Positions 23,678 to 32,535 of a DNA stretch of 50,935 nt are shown in pieces. Source of the stretch: an uncultured Ruminococcus sp. (lineage in GTDB: Bacteria > Bacillota > Clostridia > Oscillospirales > Ruminococcaceae); assembly GCA_900539835.1 (NCBI GenBank), contig UQDR01000018.1, positions 1 to 50,935 on the forward strand, given 5' to 3'. Positions within the stretch are counted from its first letter, which is position 1, and the number at the start of each line of letters is the position of its first letter. Both the position numbers and the translations under genes were made by a program. A model generated the notes under the pieces. That model saw only the letters and a program-made list of their open reading frames with translations, did not search any database and was not told the DNA's origin.

Positions 23678-24958
23678 ATGAAGAAACTTATCTGCTTAAT
23701 TTTATTAACGCTTTTCTGTACATCATGTGCAAGTACAAACAGTTCACCGGTTATTCACCAAAGCTCACCGATTCCCCTGAGCGGCGAACTCAGATTTCTG
23801 AACACCAAAGACAAGCAGGAAAAAAAGCCTGCTGAACAACAAAGTTCAAGTTCTTATATACCTCTTAACTTTAAAGAACAAAATGCCGTATGGATCTCAT
23901 ACATTGATTTGCAGCCTATGCTTTTAGGTAAAAGTGAAAACGAATTTAAAAAGAATATATCAACAGCATATAAAAAAATCAAGGAACTGGGCTGCAACAC
24001 TGTTTATGTACATGTCAGAAGCTTCGGAGATGCATATTATAAATCAGAGCTTTATCCCTATTCTAAAGGAATAACAGGTGAAATCGCTGAAAAACCTGAA
24101 TTTGACCCTTTGAAAATAATGATAAAAGAAGCTCATGATTTAGGCTTGTCCTTTCATGCATGGATAAATCCTATGAGATGCGAAACTGAAGAAAATATGG
24201 ATAAAATACCTGACAGCTATGCCTTGAAGCAATGGTACAGCAACAGCGAAAAATATGATGAATATCTTGTAAAGGTTAATACCGACAATCACTATTGGCT
24301 TAATCCAGCAGTAGATGACGTAAGAAATCTTATTTCCGAGGGCGCAGCGGAAATTGTGAGAAATTATGATGTAGACGGAATTCATATCGACGATTATTTC
24401 TATCCCACAACAGATGCTTATTTTGACGCCGGAATTTATGTTGAAACCGGAGTTAAAGAAAGCTTATCCGAGTGGAGAAAAAATAATGTATCAAAAATGG
24501 TAAAAGAAATTTATAACAGTATTAAAAAAGAGAATTCTGATGTGCTTTTCGGAGTTTCACCTCAGGGAAATATAGAAAACAACTATGAATTTATGTATGC
24601 CGACGTAAAAAAGTGGTGCAGTGAAGAGGGGTATCTTGATTATATTGTACCGCAAATTTATTTTGGCTTTGAAAATACCGCTAAGCCCTTTTCACAAACA
24701 GCAGAAGAATGGAGCAGTATAGTAACTTGTGATAAAGTCAGTCTTGTCATAGGACTCGGAGTTTATAAAATAGGTCAGGAGGATGAATTCTCAGAAAACA
24801 CCGGAATTATCGGAAAACAGATTGACGTATCCCGAGCTATTCATAACTGCGGCGGCATAGCCCTCTATAATTATATAAATCTTTTTGAACCCGAAGCAGC
24901 CCTTGCTGAAAGAACAAATGCAGAACTGACCTGTATTAAAAAATCAATAACCAATTAG
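23678..24958 (+). CDS. GH10-like (GHL10, DUF187) lipoprotein
   Basis: The 426-aa protein has a lipoprotein signal peptide (lipobox TSCAS region, Cys at 17), a Ser/Gln-rich linker, and from about residue 68 a TIM-barrel of the GHL10 family: NAVWISYIDLQPML, VYVHVRSFGDAYYKSELYP, FHAWINPMR, DGIHIDDYFYP and VPQIYFGFEN. Relatives such as YngK are thought to act on cell-envelope glycans, with no established substrate. AGGAGG lies 9 bases before ATG. It stands alone between PAP2 and nfnA. Confidence 0.85.
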   Translation: MKKLICLILLTLFCTSCASTNSSPVIHQSSPIPLSGELRFLNTKDKQEKKPAEQQSSSSYIPLNFKEQNAVWISYIDLQPMLLGKSENEFKKNISTAYKKIKELGCNTVYVHVRSFGDAYYKSELYPYSKGITGEIAEKPEFDPLKIMIKEAHDLGLSFHAWINPMRCETEENMDKIPDSYALKQWYSNSEKYDEYLVKVNTDNHYWLNPAVDDVRNLISEGAAEIVRNYDVDGIHIDDYFYPTTDAYFDAGIYVETGVKESLSEWRKNNVSKMVKEIYNSIKKENSDVLFGVSPQGNIENNYEFMYADVKKWCSEEGYLDYIVPQIYFGFENTAKPFSQTAEEWSSIVTCDKVSLVIGLGVYKIGQEDEFSENTGIIGKQIDVSRAIHNCGGIALYNYINLFEPEAALAERTNAELTCIKKSITN

Positions 24959-25051
24959 CTTTCCTCTTTTTTTACTATAGTTTGTCTTAATAAGTATAAG
25001 ACAAAAAATTTATAAGAAATTTGTGCAGAATGTGTTATTTCATCAAACTGC

Positions 25052-25080
25052 TTGCTTTTTTGACTTTAATGTTGTATAAT
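25052..25080 (+). promoter_or_regulatory. Promoter of nfnAB
   Basis: TTGCTT and a perfect TATAAT are 17 bases apart. The leader is about 100 bases and includes a small dyad, CACAG-GTCAA-CTGTG, of unknown meaning. Confidence 0.6.
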
Positions 25081-25189
25081 GTTATTTGGTATCACAGGTC
25101 AACTGTGCTTAAATTAAGAGGTCGAAAACCAATATTATTAAAATGTAATCTTAAAGGACTTCTTATCATATTAATCAGGAGGTATTTAA

Positions 25190-26023
25190 GTGTATAAAAT
25201 AGTTAAAAAGAAAGTTTTGAACGATCAGGTAACCTTGATGGAAATTGACGCTCCTTTTATAGCAAAAAAAGCAGAAGCAGGTCAGTTTATTATCTACAGA
25301 ATTGATGAAAAGGGTGAGAGAATCCCTCTTACTATTGCAGATTATGACAGAGAAAAGGGTACGATCACAATTATTTTTCAGACCATCGGCGGCTCAACTA
25401 AAGCTTTAGCTGAACTCAATGAAGGAGATTCAATTTTAGATGTTGCCGGACCTTTAGGCGTTGCAACAAAATATGAGGAAAACTGTAAGAGAGTTGCTGT
25501 TATCGGCGGCGGCGTAGGCTGTGCAATCGCTTATCCACAGGCTAAAAAGCTTCACGGAATGGGTGTTCATGTTGACCTTATTGCAGGTTTCAGAAATAAG
25601 GATATTATGATTCTTGAAGACGAAATGAAAGCTGTTTCCACAGATCTTCATATTTGTACAGATGACGGCTCATATGGATTCCACGGCTTTGTTACCGACA
25701 AGCTGAAAGAACTTATTGACAGCGGCATCAAATATGACGAGGTCATTGCCATCGGGCCTGTTCCGATGATGAAATTCGTCTGCAAGACTACAGAACCATA
25801 TGGTATAAAAACTACCGTTTCGCTTAACCCAATTATGGTGGACGGTACAGGAATGTGCGGCGGCTGCCGTGTAACTGTTGACGGAAAAATCAAATATGCA
25901 TGCGTTGACGGACCGGACTTTGACGGACATAAGGTTGATTTTGACGAGCTTATGAGAAGAAACGGAACATATAAAGAGCATGAAGCTAAGCACATTTGCA
26001 GATTGACCGGAGGTGTTAGATAA
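25190..26023 (+). CDS. nfnA: NfnA: NADH-dependent ferredoxin:NADP+ oxidoreductase, small subunit
   Basis: NfnAB couples NADPH oxidation to electron bifurcation between NAD+ and ferredoxin, balancing redox in anaerobes. The 277-aa subunit has the FAD-binding fold with RIPLTIADYD (about residues 43-52), the NAD-binding AVIGGGVGCAIAYP (about 105-118) and a C-terminal [2Fe-2S] region GTGMCGGCRVTVDGK...ACVDGP. The start is GTG with AGGAGG 7 bases upstream. Its stop overlaps the NfnB start (TAATG). Also annotated as sulfide dehydrogenase or DHODH-like electron-transfer subunit. Confidence 0.9.
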   Translation: MYKIVKKKVLNDQVTLMEIDAPFIAKKAEAGQFIIYRIDEKGERIPLTIADYDREKGTITIIFQTIGGSTKALAELNEGDSILDVAGPLGVATKYEENCKRVAVIGGGVGCAIAYPQAKKLHGMGVHVDLIAGFRNKDIMILEDEMKAVSTDLHICTDDGSYGFHGFVTDKLKELIDSGIKYDEVIAIGPVPMMKFVCKTTEPYGIKTTVSLNPIMVDGTGMCGGCRVTVDGKIKYACVDGPDFDGHKVDFDELMRRNGTYKEHEAKHICRLTGGVR

Positions 26024-27408
26024 TGGCTAATATGAGCATGACTAAAACTCCTATCGGAGAACAGGATCCAAAAGTAAGAGCAAGAAACTTTAAGGAAGTA
26101 AGCCTTGGATATACTAAAGAACAGGCAATGGAAGAGGCGACAAGATGCCTTAACTGTAAGAACAAGCCTTGCGTGAGCGGCTGCCCGGTAAGTGTAAGAA
26201 TTCCTGAGTTTATCGCTAAGGTCGCAGCAGGTGAATTTGAAGAAGCATATAAAATCATTAAGTCCACAAACAGCCTTCCCGCTGTCAGCGGAAGAGTTTG
26301 TCCTCAGGAAAACCAGTGTGAGGGCAAGTGCGTAAGAGGCATAAAAGGCGAACCGGTTGCTATCGGACGTCTTGAAAGATTTTGTGCAGATTATATGATG
26401 GATAAAGAATTAAAAACAGATAAACCGATGTCAAACGGTCATAAGGTTGCGATTGTGGGAGCTGGTCCTTCAAGCCTTACATGTGCAGGCGACCTGGCTA
26501 AACTTGGATATGACGTAACAATATATGAAGCCTTCCATACAGCTGGCGGAGTTTTAATGTATGGCATCCCGGAGTTCAGACTTCCAAAAGCTATTGTACA
26601 AAAAGAAATTGACAGCCTAAAGGATATGGGCGTTAAGATTATGACAAATATGGTTATCGGAAAAGTCCTTTCTGTGGACGAGCTTCTTAATATGGGATAT
26701 GAATCTGTATTCATCGGCTCCGGTGCCGGACTTCCGAGATTTATGGGAATTGAGGGAGAAGGTCTTGTAGGCGTATATTCCGCCAATGAATATCTTACAA
26801 GAATTAACCTTATGAAAGCCTATATGGAAGACTATGATACCCCTATTATGAAATCAAAGGCTGTTGCAGTTGTCGGCGGCGGTAACGTTGCAATGGACGC
26901 AGCAAGATCAGCAATGAGATTGGGCGCAGAGCATGTCTACATAGTATATAGACGTTCACTTGATGAAATGCCTGCAAGACGTGAAGAGGTTCACCATGCT
27001 ATGGAAGAAGGCATTGAATTCTTGGTGCTTAATAATCCTGTTAAAATCGTGGGCGATGAAAACGGCTATGTTACAGGTATGGAATGCGTTAAAATGGAAT
27101 TAGGCGAACCTGACGAAAGCGGAAGAAGACGTCCTGTTGAAGTTAAAGATTCAAACTTTGTTCTTGATGTTGATACCGTTATTATGTCGATCGGAACATC
27201 TCCTAATCCGCTCATCAGAAGTACTACTGAGGGACTTGAAGCTAATAACAGAGGCTGCCTTATCGTAAATCAGGACGATATGGCTACTACCAAAGAAGGC
27301 GTTTATGCAGGCGGAGACGCTGTTACCGGTGCGGCAACAGTTATTCTCGCTATGGGCGCAGGAAAAACTGCGGCAGAAGCTATTGATAAATACATTCAAG
27401 GCAAATAA
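26023..27408 (+). CDS. nfnB: NfnB: ferredoxin:NADP+ oxidoreductase, large subunit
   Basis: The 461-aa subunit resembles the glutamate-synthase small subunit. It has N-terminal cysteine clusters for [4Fe-4S] centres (RCLNCKNKPCVSGCPV and RVCPQENQCEGKCVRG), an FAD-binding site VAIVGAGPSSLTCAGDLAKL at about residues 143-162, and an NADPH-binding site AVAVVGGGNVAMDAARSAM. The absence of a glutamate-synthase large subunit and the tight coupling to nfnA support the Nfn reading over GltD. Confidence 0.92.
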   Translation: MANMSMTKTPIGEQDPKVRARNFKEVSLGYTKEQAMEEATRCLNCKNKPCVSGCPVSVRIPEFIAKVAAGEFEEAYKIIKSTNSLPAVSGRVCPQENQCEGKCVRGIKGEPVAIGRLERFCADYMMDKELKTDKPMSNGHKVAIVGAGPSSLTCAGDLAKLGYDVTIYEAFHTAGGVLMYGIPEFRLPKAIVQKEIDSLKDMGVKIMTNMVIGKVLSVDELLNMGYESVFIGSGAGLPRFMGIEGEGLVGVYSANEYLTRINLMKAYMEDYDTPIMKSKAVAVVGGGNVAMDAARSAMRLGAEHVYIVYRRSLDEMPARREEVHHAMEEGIEFLVLNNPVKIVGDENGYVTGMECVKMELGEPDESGRRRPVEVKDSNFVLDVDTVIMSIGTSPNPLIRSTTEGLEANNRGCLIVNQDDMATTKEGVYAGGDAVTGAATVILAMGAGKTAAEAIDKYIQGK

Positions 27409-27439
27409 ACTGATGACTAAAGCTAAACATTGAATTACT

Positions 27440-27479
27440 GCGTTTGGATAATACATATATTGTCCAAACGCTCTTTATT
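27440..27479 (+). terminator. Terminator of nfnAB
   Basis: GCGTTTGGA pairs with TCCAAACGC across a 14-base loop, followed by a T-rich stretch (CTCTTTATTT). Confidence 0.65.
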
Positions 27480-27511
27480 TCCAGTCACATGAAAATAAAT
27501 TGTTAAAACTC

Positions 27512-27540
27512 TTGAAATGCAGGTTTTTTTATGATATAAT
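27512..27540 (+). promoter_or_regulatory. Promoter of yajC
   Basis: TTGAAA and TATAAT are 17 bases apart, 36 bases before the ATG. Confidence 0.75.
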
Positions 27541-27576
27541 AACATTATATTAATATTTAGGTCTGGAGGATTCATA

Positions 27577-27894
27577 ATGTTGAATACTATAACTGTTTTA
27601 TCAGCAAACAATTCAGGAGCAGCAGGAACACTTATGACTTTGATTCCGCTTGTTCTTATCATTGCATTCTTCTATTTCTTTATTATCCGTCCTCAGAAAA
27701 AACAGGAGAAAAAGGACGCCGCTATGAGAGATGCTCTTGAGATTGGCGACGAGGTTGTGACTAACGGTGGAATTGTGGGAATTGTCTTTTCAATTAAGGA
27801 TGATACAGTCGTTATTGAAACCGGCGGAGACAGAAGTAAAATCCGTGTGAAAAAATGGGCAATTGCTAAAGTTGAAACTCAACACGATAATTAA
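27577..27894 (+). CDS. yajC: Preprotein translocase subunit YajC
   Basis: The 105-aa protein has one transmembrane helix (LIPLVLIIAFFYFFIIRPQKK, broken here: helix about residues 20-40) followed by the characteristic RPQKKQEKK and EIGDEVVTNGGIVGIV motif. YajC is an accessory subunit of the Sec translocon. Length and layout are typical. In clostridia it often precedes the TIGR04086 and SCIFF genes, as here. Confidence 0.93.
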   Translation: MLNTITVLSANNSGAAGTLMTLIPLVLIIAFFYFFIIRPQKKQEKKDAAMRDALEIGDEVVTNGGIVGIVFSIKDDTVVIETGGDRSKIRVKKWAIAKVETQHDN

Positions 27895-27903
27895 AATTTA
27901 ATG

Positions 27904-27935
27904 AGCTTGCTTTTAAAAAGCAAGCTTTATTTTTT
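27904..27935 (+). terminator. Terminator of yajC
   Basis: AGCTTGCTTTT pairs with AAAAGCAAGCT, followed by TTATTTTTTG. Confidence 0.8.
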
Positions 27936-28020
27936 GCATAATTTTATGCTTTATAAAATATAATTTAATATTGATACAACGCTTTTAAGAAAATTAATAT
28001 ATATTATGGGGGAAAGACTT

Positions 28021-28425
28021 ATGTCAAGAAGAAGGCGATTTACAAACAACAGAATTTCGGTTTTGACCAATACGGCATTTTCAGCATTATCCGGATTTGC
28101 AGTAATTATTATTTTTATTCTTGCATTTGCTTTTATAATCACTAAAATTGATGTGACAGATAAAATAATATCTGTCATCTCCTCCGCAGCCCTTTGTGCA
28201 GGAGCATATGCCGGGGGCTTTATATCCGCTAAAAAGCGAAGAAAAAACGGACTTTTTATGGGAATACTTTGCGGTCTGTTTATGTTTTTTATAATTATTA
28301 TTATCAGTACATTTTTTGTCCGGACAATTTCGGGCTTTTCTCCATCCCTAAAACTGATTCTTACTCTGATTTTCGGAGCCGTCGGAGGAATAGTAGGCGT
28401 CAATTCAAAAAACAGCCGATTTTAA
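28021..28425 (+). CDS. TIGR04086-family membrane protein
   Basis: The 134-aa protein has a short basic N-terminus and four hydrophobic helices, with Gly-rich packing (GAYAGGFISAKKRRKNGL and FGAVGGIVGV) as in the TIGR04086/YrzE family of clostridia. Function is unknown; the family sits between yajC and the SCIFF gene in many genomes, as here. ATG 28021 has GGGGGAAAG 5-8 bases upstream and is preferred to an ATG five codons earlier. Confidence 0.8.
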   Translation: MSRRRRFTNNRISVLTNTAFSALSGFAVIIIFILAFAFIITKIDVTDKIISVISSAALCAGAYAGGFISAKKRRKNGLFMGILCGLFMFFIIIIISTFFVRTISGFSPSLKLILTLIFGAVGGIVGVNSKNSRF

Positions 28426-28486
28426 ATAGATTATAGAAATTTTTATAGTGCGTTAACTATTCATTCATAAAAGACTGTTTCACTTA

Positions 28487-28495
28487 TGCTATAAT
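28487..28495 (+). promoter_or_regulatory. Extended -10 promoter of scfA
   Basis: TGCTATAAT is an extended -10 element 33 bases before the scfA start. No good -35 is seen at 17 bases, which fits an extended -10 promoter. Confidence 0.55.
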
Positions 28496-28527
28496 AATAA
28501 ATAATAATTATTATGGAGGAATTGGTT

Positions 28528-28671
28528 ATGAAGCATATTAAGACTATTAATAAAGCAAATTTAAAGCAAACTGCTGAAAAAGGCGGCTGTGGAAAGTGCC
28601 AGGCTTCCTGTCAGTCTGCTTGTAAAACTTCTTGCACAGTTGCAAATCAGAAGTGTGAAAGAGAAGCATAA
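28528..28671 (+). CDS. scfA: SCIFF peptide precursor (six cysteines in forty-five)
   Basis: The 47-aa precursor is the SCIFF ribosomal peptide, almost universal in Clostridia. It begins MKHIKTINKANLKQT and carries six Cys in its second half (GGCGKC, SCQSAC, TSC and the last KC). The radical SAM enzyme encoded next forms a Cys-to-Thr thioether in related peptides; a Thr follows one of the Cys here (SCTVA). The role of the mature peptide is unknown. Ribosome-binding site GGAGGA 7 bases upstream. Too short for default gene callers. Confidence 0.95.
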   Translation: MKHIKTINKANLKQTAEKGGCGKCQASCQSACKTSCTVANQKCEREA

Positions 28672-28690
28672 TTCTCCTTATGATTTAGTT

Positions 28691-28722
28691 TTAAAGGGAC
28701 ATTTATGTCCCTTTAATTTTTT
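28691..28722 (+). terminator. Terminator between scfA and scfB
   Basis: TTAAAGGGACAT and ATGTCCCTTTAA form a perfect 12-bp stem with a 2-base loop and a following TTTTTTG. Partial readthrough would give more peptide than enzyme. Confidence 0.8.
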
Positions 28723-28760
28723 GTTAAATGAAATAATCCAAAAAAGGTATGGTGATTTTA

Positions 28761-30134
28761 ATGATACATAAATTCAAACTCAACGGATTCAATATTCTGT
28801 TGGACGTCAACAGCGGCGGAGTGCATATCGTTGATGATCTTACATACGACTTGCTTGATAACGTTGAACCGCCATTCAGCGAAAATTGTCCTGAAAAAGT
28901 AATGGACAAGCTCTCAAAAGCTTATCCTGTCAAGGAAATCGAAGAATGCTATAACGAAATTGTCGAGCTTTATAATGATAAAATTCTTTTCAGCGAAGAC
29001 GACTATGAAAAATTTGCCCTCACATCAGTTGCTTCTCCAATAAAAGCAATGTGCCTGCATATCGCACACGACTGTAATTTAAGATGTGAATATTGCTTTG
29101 CTTCTACTGGTGATTTCGGTGCCGGAAGAAAGCTTATGGACTTTGAAACAGGTAAAAAAGCCATCGACTTCCTTATTGATCATTCTGCAAACAGAAAATT
29201 CCTTGAACTGGATTTCTTCGGCGGAGAACCGCTGATGAATTTTGATGTTGTAAAACAAATCGTTAAATATGCCCGCTCAAGAGAAGACGAATGCTCAAAG
29301 AAGTTCAGATTTACTATAACAACTAATGGTATGCTCATGAATGACGATATTATTGACTTCATAAATGAAGAAATGTCCAATGTCGTTCTTTCAATTGACG
29401 GAAGAAAAGAAGTAAACGACCGCCTTAGAAAGCGTGTTGACGGAACAGGCTGTTATGACCGTATTATTCCGAATTATAAGAAGCTTGTTGAAAAACGAGG
29501 CAAGGATAAAGATTATTATGTAAGAGGTACATATACAAAATATAATCTCGACTTCTCCGAAGACGTTATGCATCTCTATGATATGGGCTTTGACCAGATT
29601 TCCGTTGAACCGGTTATGACAGACCCAAGTGAGCCTTATGCTATAACCGAGGGAGATTTGGCTAAAATTTTTAAAGAGTATGAAGTGCTTTCTGAAAAGA
29701 TACAAAAAATCCGTAACGAAGGAAAGTTCATAAACTTCTTCCACTTCATGCTTGACCTTGACCAAGGTCCATGTGCAATCAAACGCCTCAGGGGCTGCGG
29801 CTGCGGCAATGAATATGTAGCCATAACCCCAGACGGAGATATTTTCCCTTGCCATCAGTTTGTGGGAATTGACGAATTCAAAATGGGTAATCTTCATGAC
29901 GGCACATTTAATACAGATATAAAAAATACATTTGCTTCAACACATGTTTATTCTAAGCCTGAATGTAAAGACTGCTGGGCTAAATTCTATTGCAGCGGCG
30001 GATGTAATGCAAATAACTATATTTATGCTGGTGACATTCATAATGCTCATAAGCTTTCATGCCAAATTCAGAAAAAACGTCTTGAATGTGCAATAATGAT
30101 GAAAGCTGTCAGCATGCTTGACTCAGCAGAATAA
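28761..30134 (+). CDS. scfB: SCIFF maturase, radical SAM/SPASM
   Basis: The 457-aa enzyme installs a thioether in the SCIFF peptide. It has an N-terminal leader-binding region, the radical SAM motif CNLRCEYCFA (about residues 100-109) that holds [4Fe-4S] and SAM, and a C-terminal SPASM domain with Cys clusters GCGCGNEYVAI, FPCHQF and CKDCWAKFYCSGGCNANN for auxiliary clusters. ATG 28761 is preceded by GGTGA; an ATG four codons upstream is closer to the weaker AAAAAAGG. It follows scfA through a terminator. Confidence 0.95.
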   Translation: MIHKFKLNGFNILLDVNSGGVHIVDDLTYDLLDNVEPPFSENCPEKVMDKLSKAYPVKEIEECYNEIVELYNDKILFSEDDYEKFALTSVASPIKAMCLHIAHDCNLRCEYCFASTGDFGAGRKLMDFETGKKAIDFLIDHSANRKFLELDFFGGEPLMNFDVVKQIVKYARSREDECSKKFRFTITTNGMLMNDDIIDFINEEMSNVVLSIDGRKEVNDRLRKRVDGTGCYDRIIPNYKKLVEKRGKDKDYYVRGTYTKYNLDFSEDVMHLYDMGFDQISVEPVMTDPSEPYAITEGDLAKIFKEYEVLSEKIQKIRNEGKFINFFHFMLDLDQGPCAIKRLRGCGCGNEYVAITPDGDIFPCHQFVGIDEFKMGNLHDGTFNTDIKNTFASTHVYSKPECKDCWAKFYCSGGCNANNYIYAGDIHNAHKLSCQIQKKRLECAIMMKAVSMLDSAE

Positions 30135-30181
30135 TTTATTTGAGTTATGATAAAGAAATTTAAATAAAAATAGCCTTCTAT

Positions 30182-30222
30182 AAAAAACGATGACAGATAA
30201 AATCTATCTGTCATCGTTTTTT
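30182..30222. terminator. Bidirectional terminator between scfB and the ABC-2 operon
   Basis: An 18-bp perfect stem (AAAAAACGATGACAGATA with its complement) and 5-base loop has T runs at the 3' side of both strands. It serves the convergent scfB and ABC permease genes. Confidence 0.88.
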
Positions 30223-30254
30223 CAATATAATGAATATTTACTGTATCAACCCTG

Positions 30255-31589
30255 TTAACATTCTCTTTTTGTAAATCCGTCCCATGCCGTAAGAAGAAAT
30301 ACTGCCATGTGCAAAACAATCACGACTATCGCAAAAGTAAGGCTGTGCTGTGGGAACAGTGAGCTTCCATTATAAATTCCCGAAAGATCTGTGTTGGCAA
30401 AAATCAAATATCTCGCCCAGTCTTGCCTTAATTGTGCTAAAATCTGTACAATCATTGAACCTGAAAGCATGAGAAATACTCCTGAACCAATAGCAAGTGC
30501 TGCACTCTTGAATAATGATGAAAGTGCAAATGCAAATGTCGCCATTACAATAACTTCAATGCTGTCAAGCAAATAAAGCTTTATTGCCTGTAAAAAGCTT
30601 GATATCTCGTGTACTTCACCGCCGCTTACATAAATATAAGGTGCTGAAATTCCGTCAAAGCCTATTATCAATCCTGCCGCAGGTATCATAACCAGGAATA
30701 ATAACGCAAGCATTACATATCCCAGTGAAATTACTGTGAAATATTTTGACATCAGTATCTTCCAGCGCTTAACAGGATTTATCAGCAAGAACTTGATCGT
30801 CCCCTGTGAAAATTCACTGGCAACTGAGCTTCCTGCAACAACAATAATCAAAAGTCCAATCAGAGAAACCAATGATTTTGATTGGAAGAATACAGTCCAA
30901 AACGTTATATCATCTGCATCTCCTAAATCTAATATTGATGCTGCATCCGCAGTGTTTTCATTGATGTTATTTTCAAGACGATAAAGTCCAATCTTTTCAG
31001 TTTCCTCTGCCATATTACGACTATTGACCGATTCCTCGTCTGTAGCATCGCCAACACTTTCAAGTGTAAATTTTGCGGCTGCTACACTTTCAATTACTTC
31101 GTCCTGCCAGCTGTCACCAAAAGGAATATTCTTCTCTAATCGATAATCATATTCCCATTTTTGCGCTGAATTCACAGCATGGTCAGACAAAGCCCTGCAT
31201 GCAGCCTTCCAGTCACCGTCTCCGATCACATCATCTAAAACAGCAAATAAAACGCTTTCATCAAGATTTTGTTTTACATTTAAAGCAAAAGCTGCCTGCC
31301 AGCTGTCAGGTTTAAATCCTTTTTGTTCAAGATATTCATTAACTGCAATGTCTTTCTTATATCCATCCGGTTTTGTGTCTTCTAACCATTCATTTTCTTT
31401 CTGATAAGGAGAAACCTCGTCTATCTCTTCTGTTACATTTTTATCCGTTTGCATTTCATGTTTTGCAATTGCACCAACTGCGGAAAGACCGAAAGCAGAC
31501 AGAACAATAACTATAAGCATAATTATTGTGGATACCTTTTTAAGGTTCTTTATATATTCATTTTTTACTAACTTAAAAAATTTAGCCAA
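30255..31589 (-). CDS. ABC-2 type permease
   Basis: The 444-aa membrane protein has one N-terminal helix, a long extracytoplasmic segment (residues about 45-225, rich in acidic residues) and then about five helices with SSVASEFSQGTIKFLLINPVKR, typical of ABC-2 permeases. With the ATPase upstream it forms a transporter of unknown substrate. Start TTG at 31589 has GGAGG 8 bases upstream and overlaps the ATPase stop; a longer frame from 31640 is inside the ATPase gene. Third gene of a three-gene operon. Confidence 0.82.
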   Translation of the reverse strand: MAKFFKLVKNEYIKNLKKVSTIIMLIVIVLSAFGLSAVGAIAKHEMQTDKNVTEEIDEVSPYQKENEWLEDTKPDGYKKDIAVNEYLEQKGFKPDSWQAAFALNVKQNLDESVLFAVLDDVIGDGDWKAACRALSDHAVNSAQKWEYDYRLEKNIPFGDSWQDEVIESVAAAKFTLESVGDATDEESVNSRNMAEETEKIGLYRLENNINENTADAASILDLGDADDITFWTVFFQSKSLVSLIGLLIIVVAGSSVASEFSQGTIKFLLINPVKRWKILMSKYFTVISLGYVMLALLFLVMIPAAGLIIGFDGISAPYIYVSGGEVHEISSFLQAIKLYLLDSIEVIVMATFAFALSSLFKSAALAIGSGVFLMLSGSMIVQILAQLRQDWARYLIFANTDLSGIYNGSSLFPQHSLTFAIVVIVLHMAVFLLTAWDGFTKREC

Positions 31590-32535
31590 TCTGACCGCCT
31601 CCCTTCTGATCTTCGGTAAGCTCAATAAATACATCTTCAAGCTTCTTGTTCTCTTTCTGTGAAACCGTATAAAGCTTTATTCCATTTTTAATAAGCATGT
31701 AATTTATCCTGCTTATCTCTTCATCAGCATTTTCTGTAGGAAGTGAAACTTCGATCATGTCCTCAACAATTTTCTTTTTATCTTCAGCAATATCTATCAT
31801 ATTAAATGCAGCCGCTTTGTTGTCGACTCTTATCATAAATTCAGAAACCTTGCTGTTTGAAGCAGAAATCATTTCTTCAAGTGAGTGAACACCGATCATT
31901 TTTCCGTTTGCAATAATTCCTACTCTATCGCACATAAGCTCCATTTCAGACATGAGATGTGAAGAAACAATAACGCTAATGTTTTCCTTGTGAGCAGTTT
32001 CTTTTAGAATATCTCTAAGCTCCTTAATTCCGGCAGGGTCAAGTCCGTTTGTCGGCTCGTCAAGAATAAGCACCTTAGGTCTGTGTAAAAGTGCCTGTGC
32101 CACACCCAATCTCTGACGCATACCAAGTGAATATTTTGAAACCTTGTCATTAATCCTGTTTGACAGCTTAACAAGCTCAACAACCTCGTTAATTCTTTCC
32201 TGTGTTACGCCTTTTCTCATTCTTGCATATTGCTTTAAGTTTTCCATACCGGTGAGATATTTGTACATCTCTGGGTTTTCTACAATACCCCCGACATTGG
32301 CCATTGCCTTTTCAAAATTTTTCTTTACGTCAATGCCGTTTATCATTATGCTTCCTTCATCAAGTGAAAGCAAACCTACCGCAATTTTAATCGTTGTTGT
32401 CTTTCCTGCACCGTTAGGTCCGAGAAAACCGAATACTTCTCCTGCATAAACCTCAAAGCTTATATCATGAAGAATCTGTCTTCCCCCAATGCTCTTGTTT
32501 AGGTGCGATACTTTTAACAGGACATTTTTATTCAT
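31582..32535 (-). CDS. ABC transporter ATPase
   Basis: The 317-aa protein has Walker A FLGPNGAGKTTTIKI (about residues 38-52), signature YSLGMRQRLGVAQAL, Walker B VLILDEPTNGLDP and a C-terminal extension after residue 220, as in ABC-2 family exporters of the CcmA/BcrA type. ATG 32535 follows AGGTGTGG, and overlaps the stop of the upstream gene by 8 bases. Bacitracin/lantibiotic-type immunity and general drug export are both possible; nothing here decides. Confidence 0.9.
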   Translation of the reverse strand: MNKNVLLKVSHLNKSIGGRQILHDISFEVYAGEVFGFLGPNGAGKTTTIKIAVGLLSLDEGSIMINGIDVKKNFEKAMANVGGIVENPEMYKYLTGMENLKQYARMRKGVTQERINEVVELVKLSNRINDKVSKYSLGMRQRLGVAQALLHRPKVLILDEPTNGLDPAGIKELRDILKETAHKENISVIVSSHLMSEMELMCDRVGIIANGKMIGVHSLEEMISASNSKVSEFMIRVDNKAAAFNMIDIAEDKKKIVEDMIEVSLPTENADEEISRINYMLIKNGIKLYTVSQKENKKLEDVFIELTEDQKGGGQIG

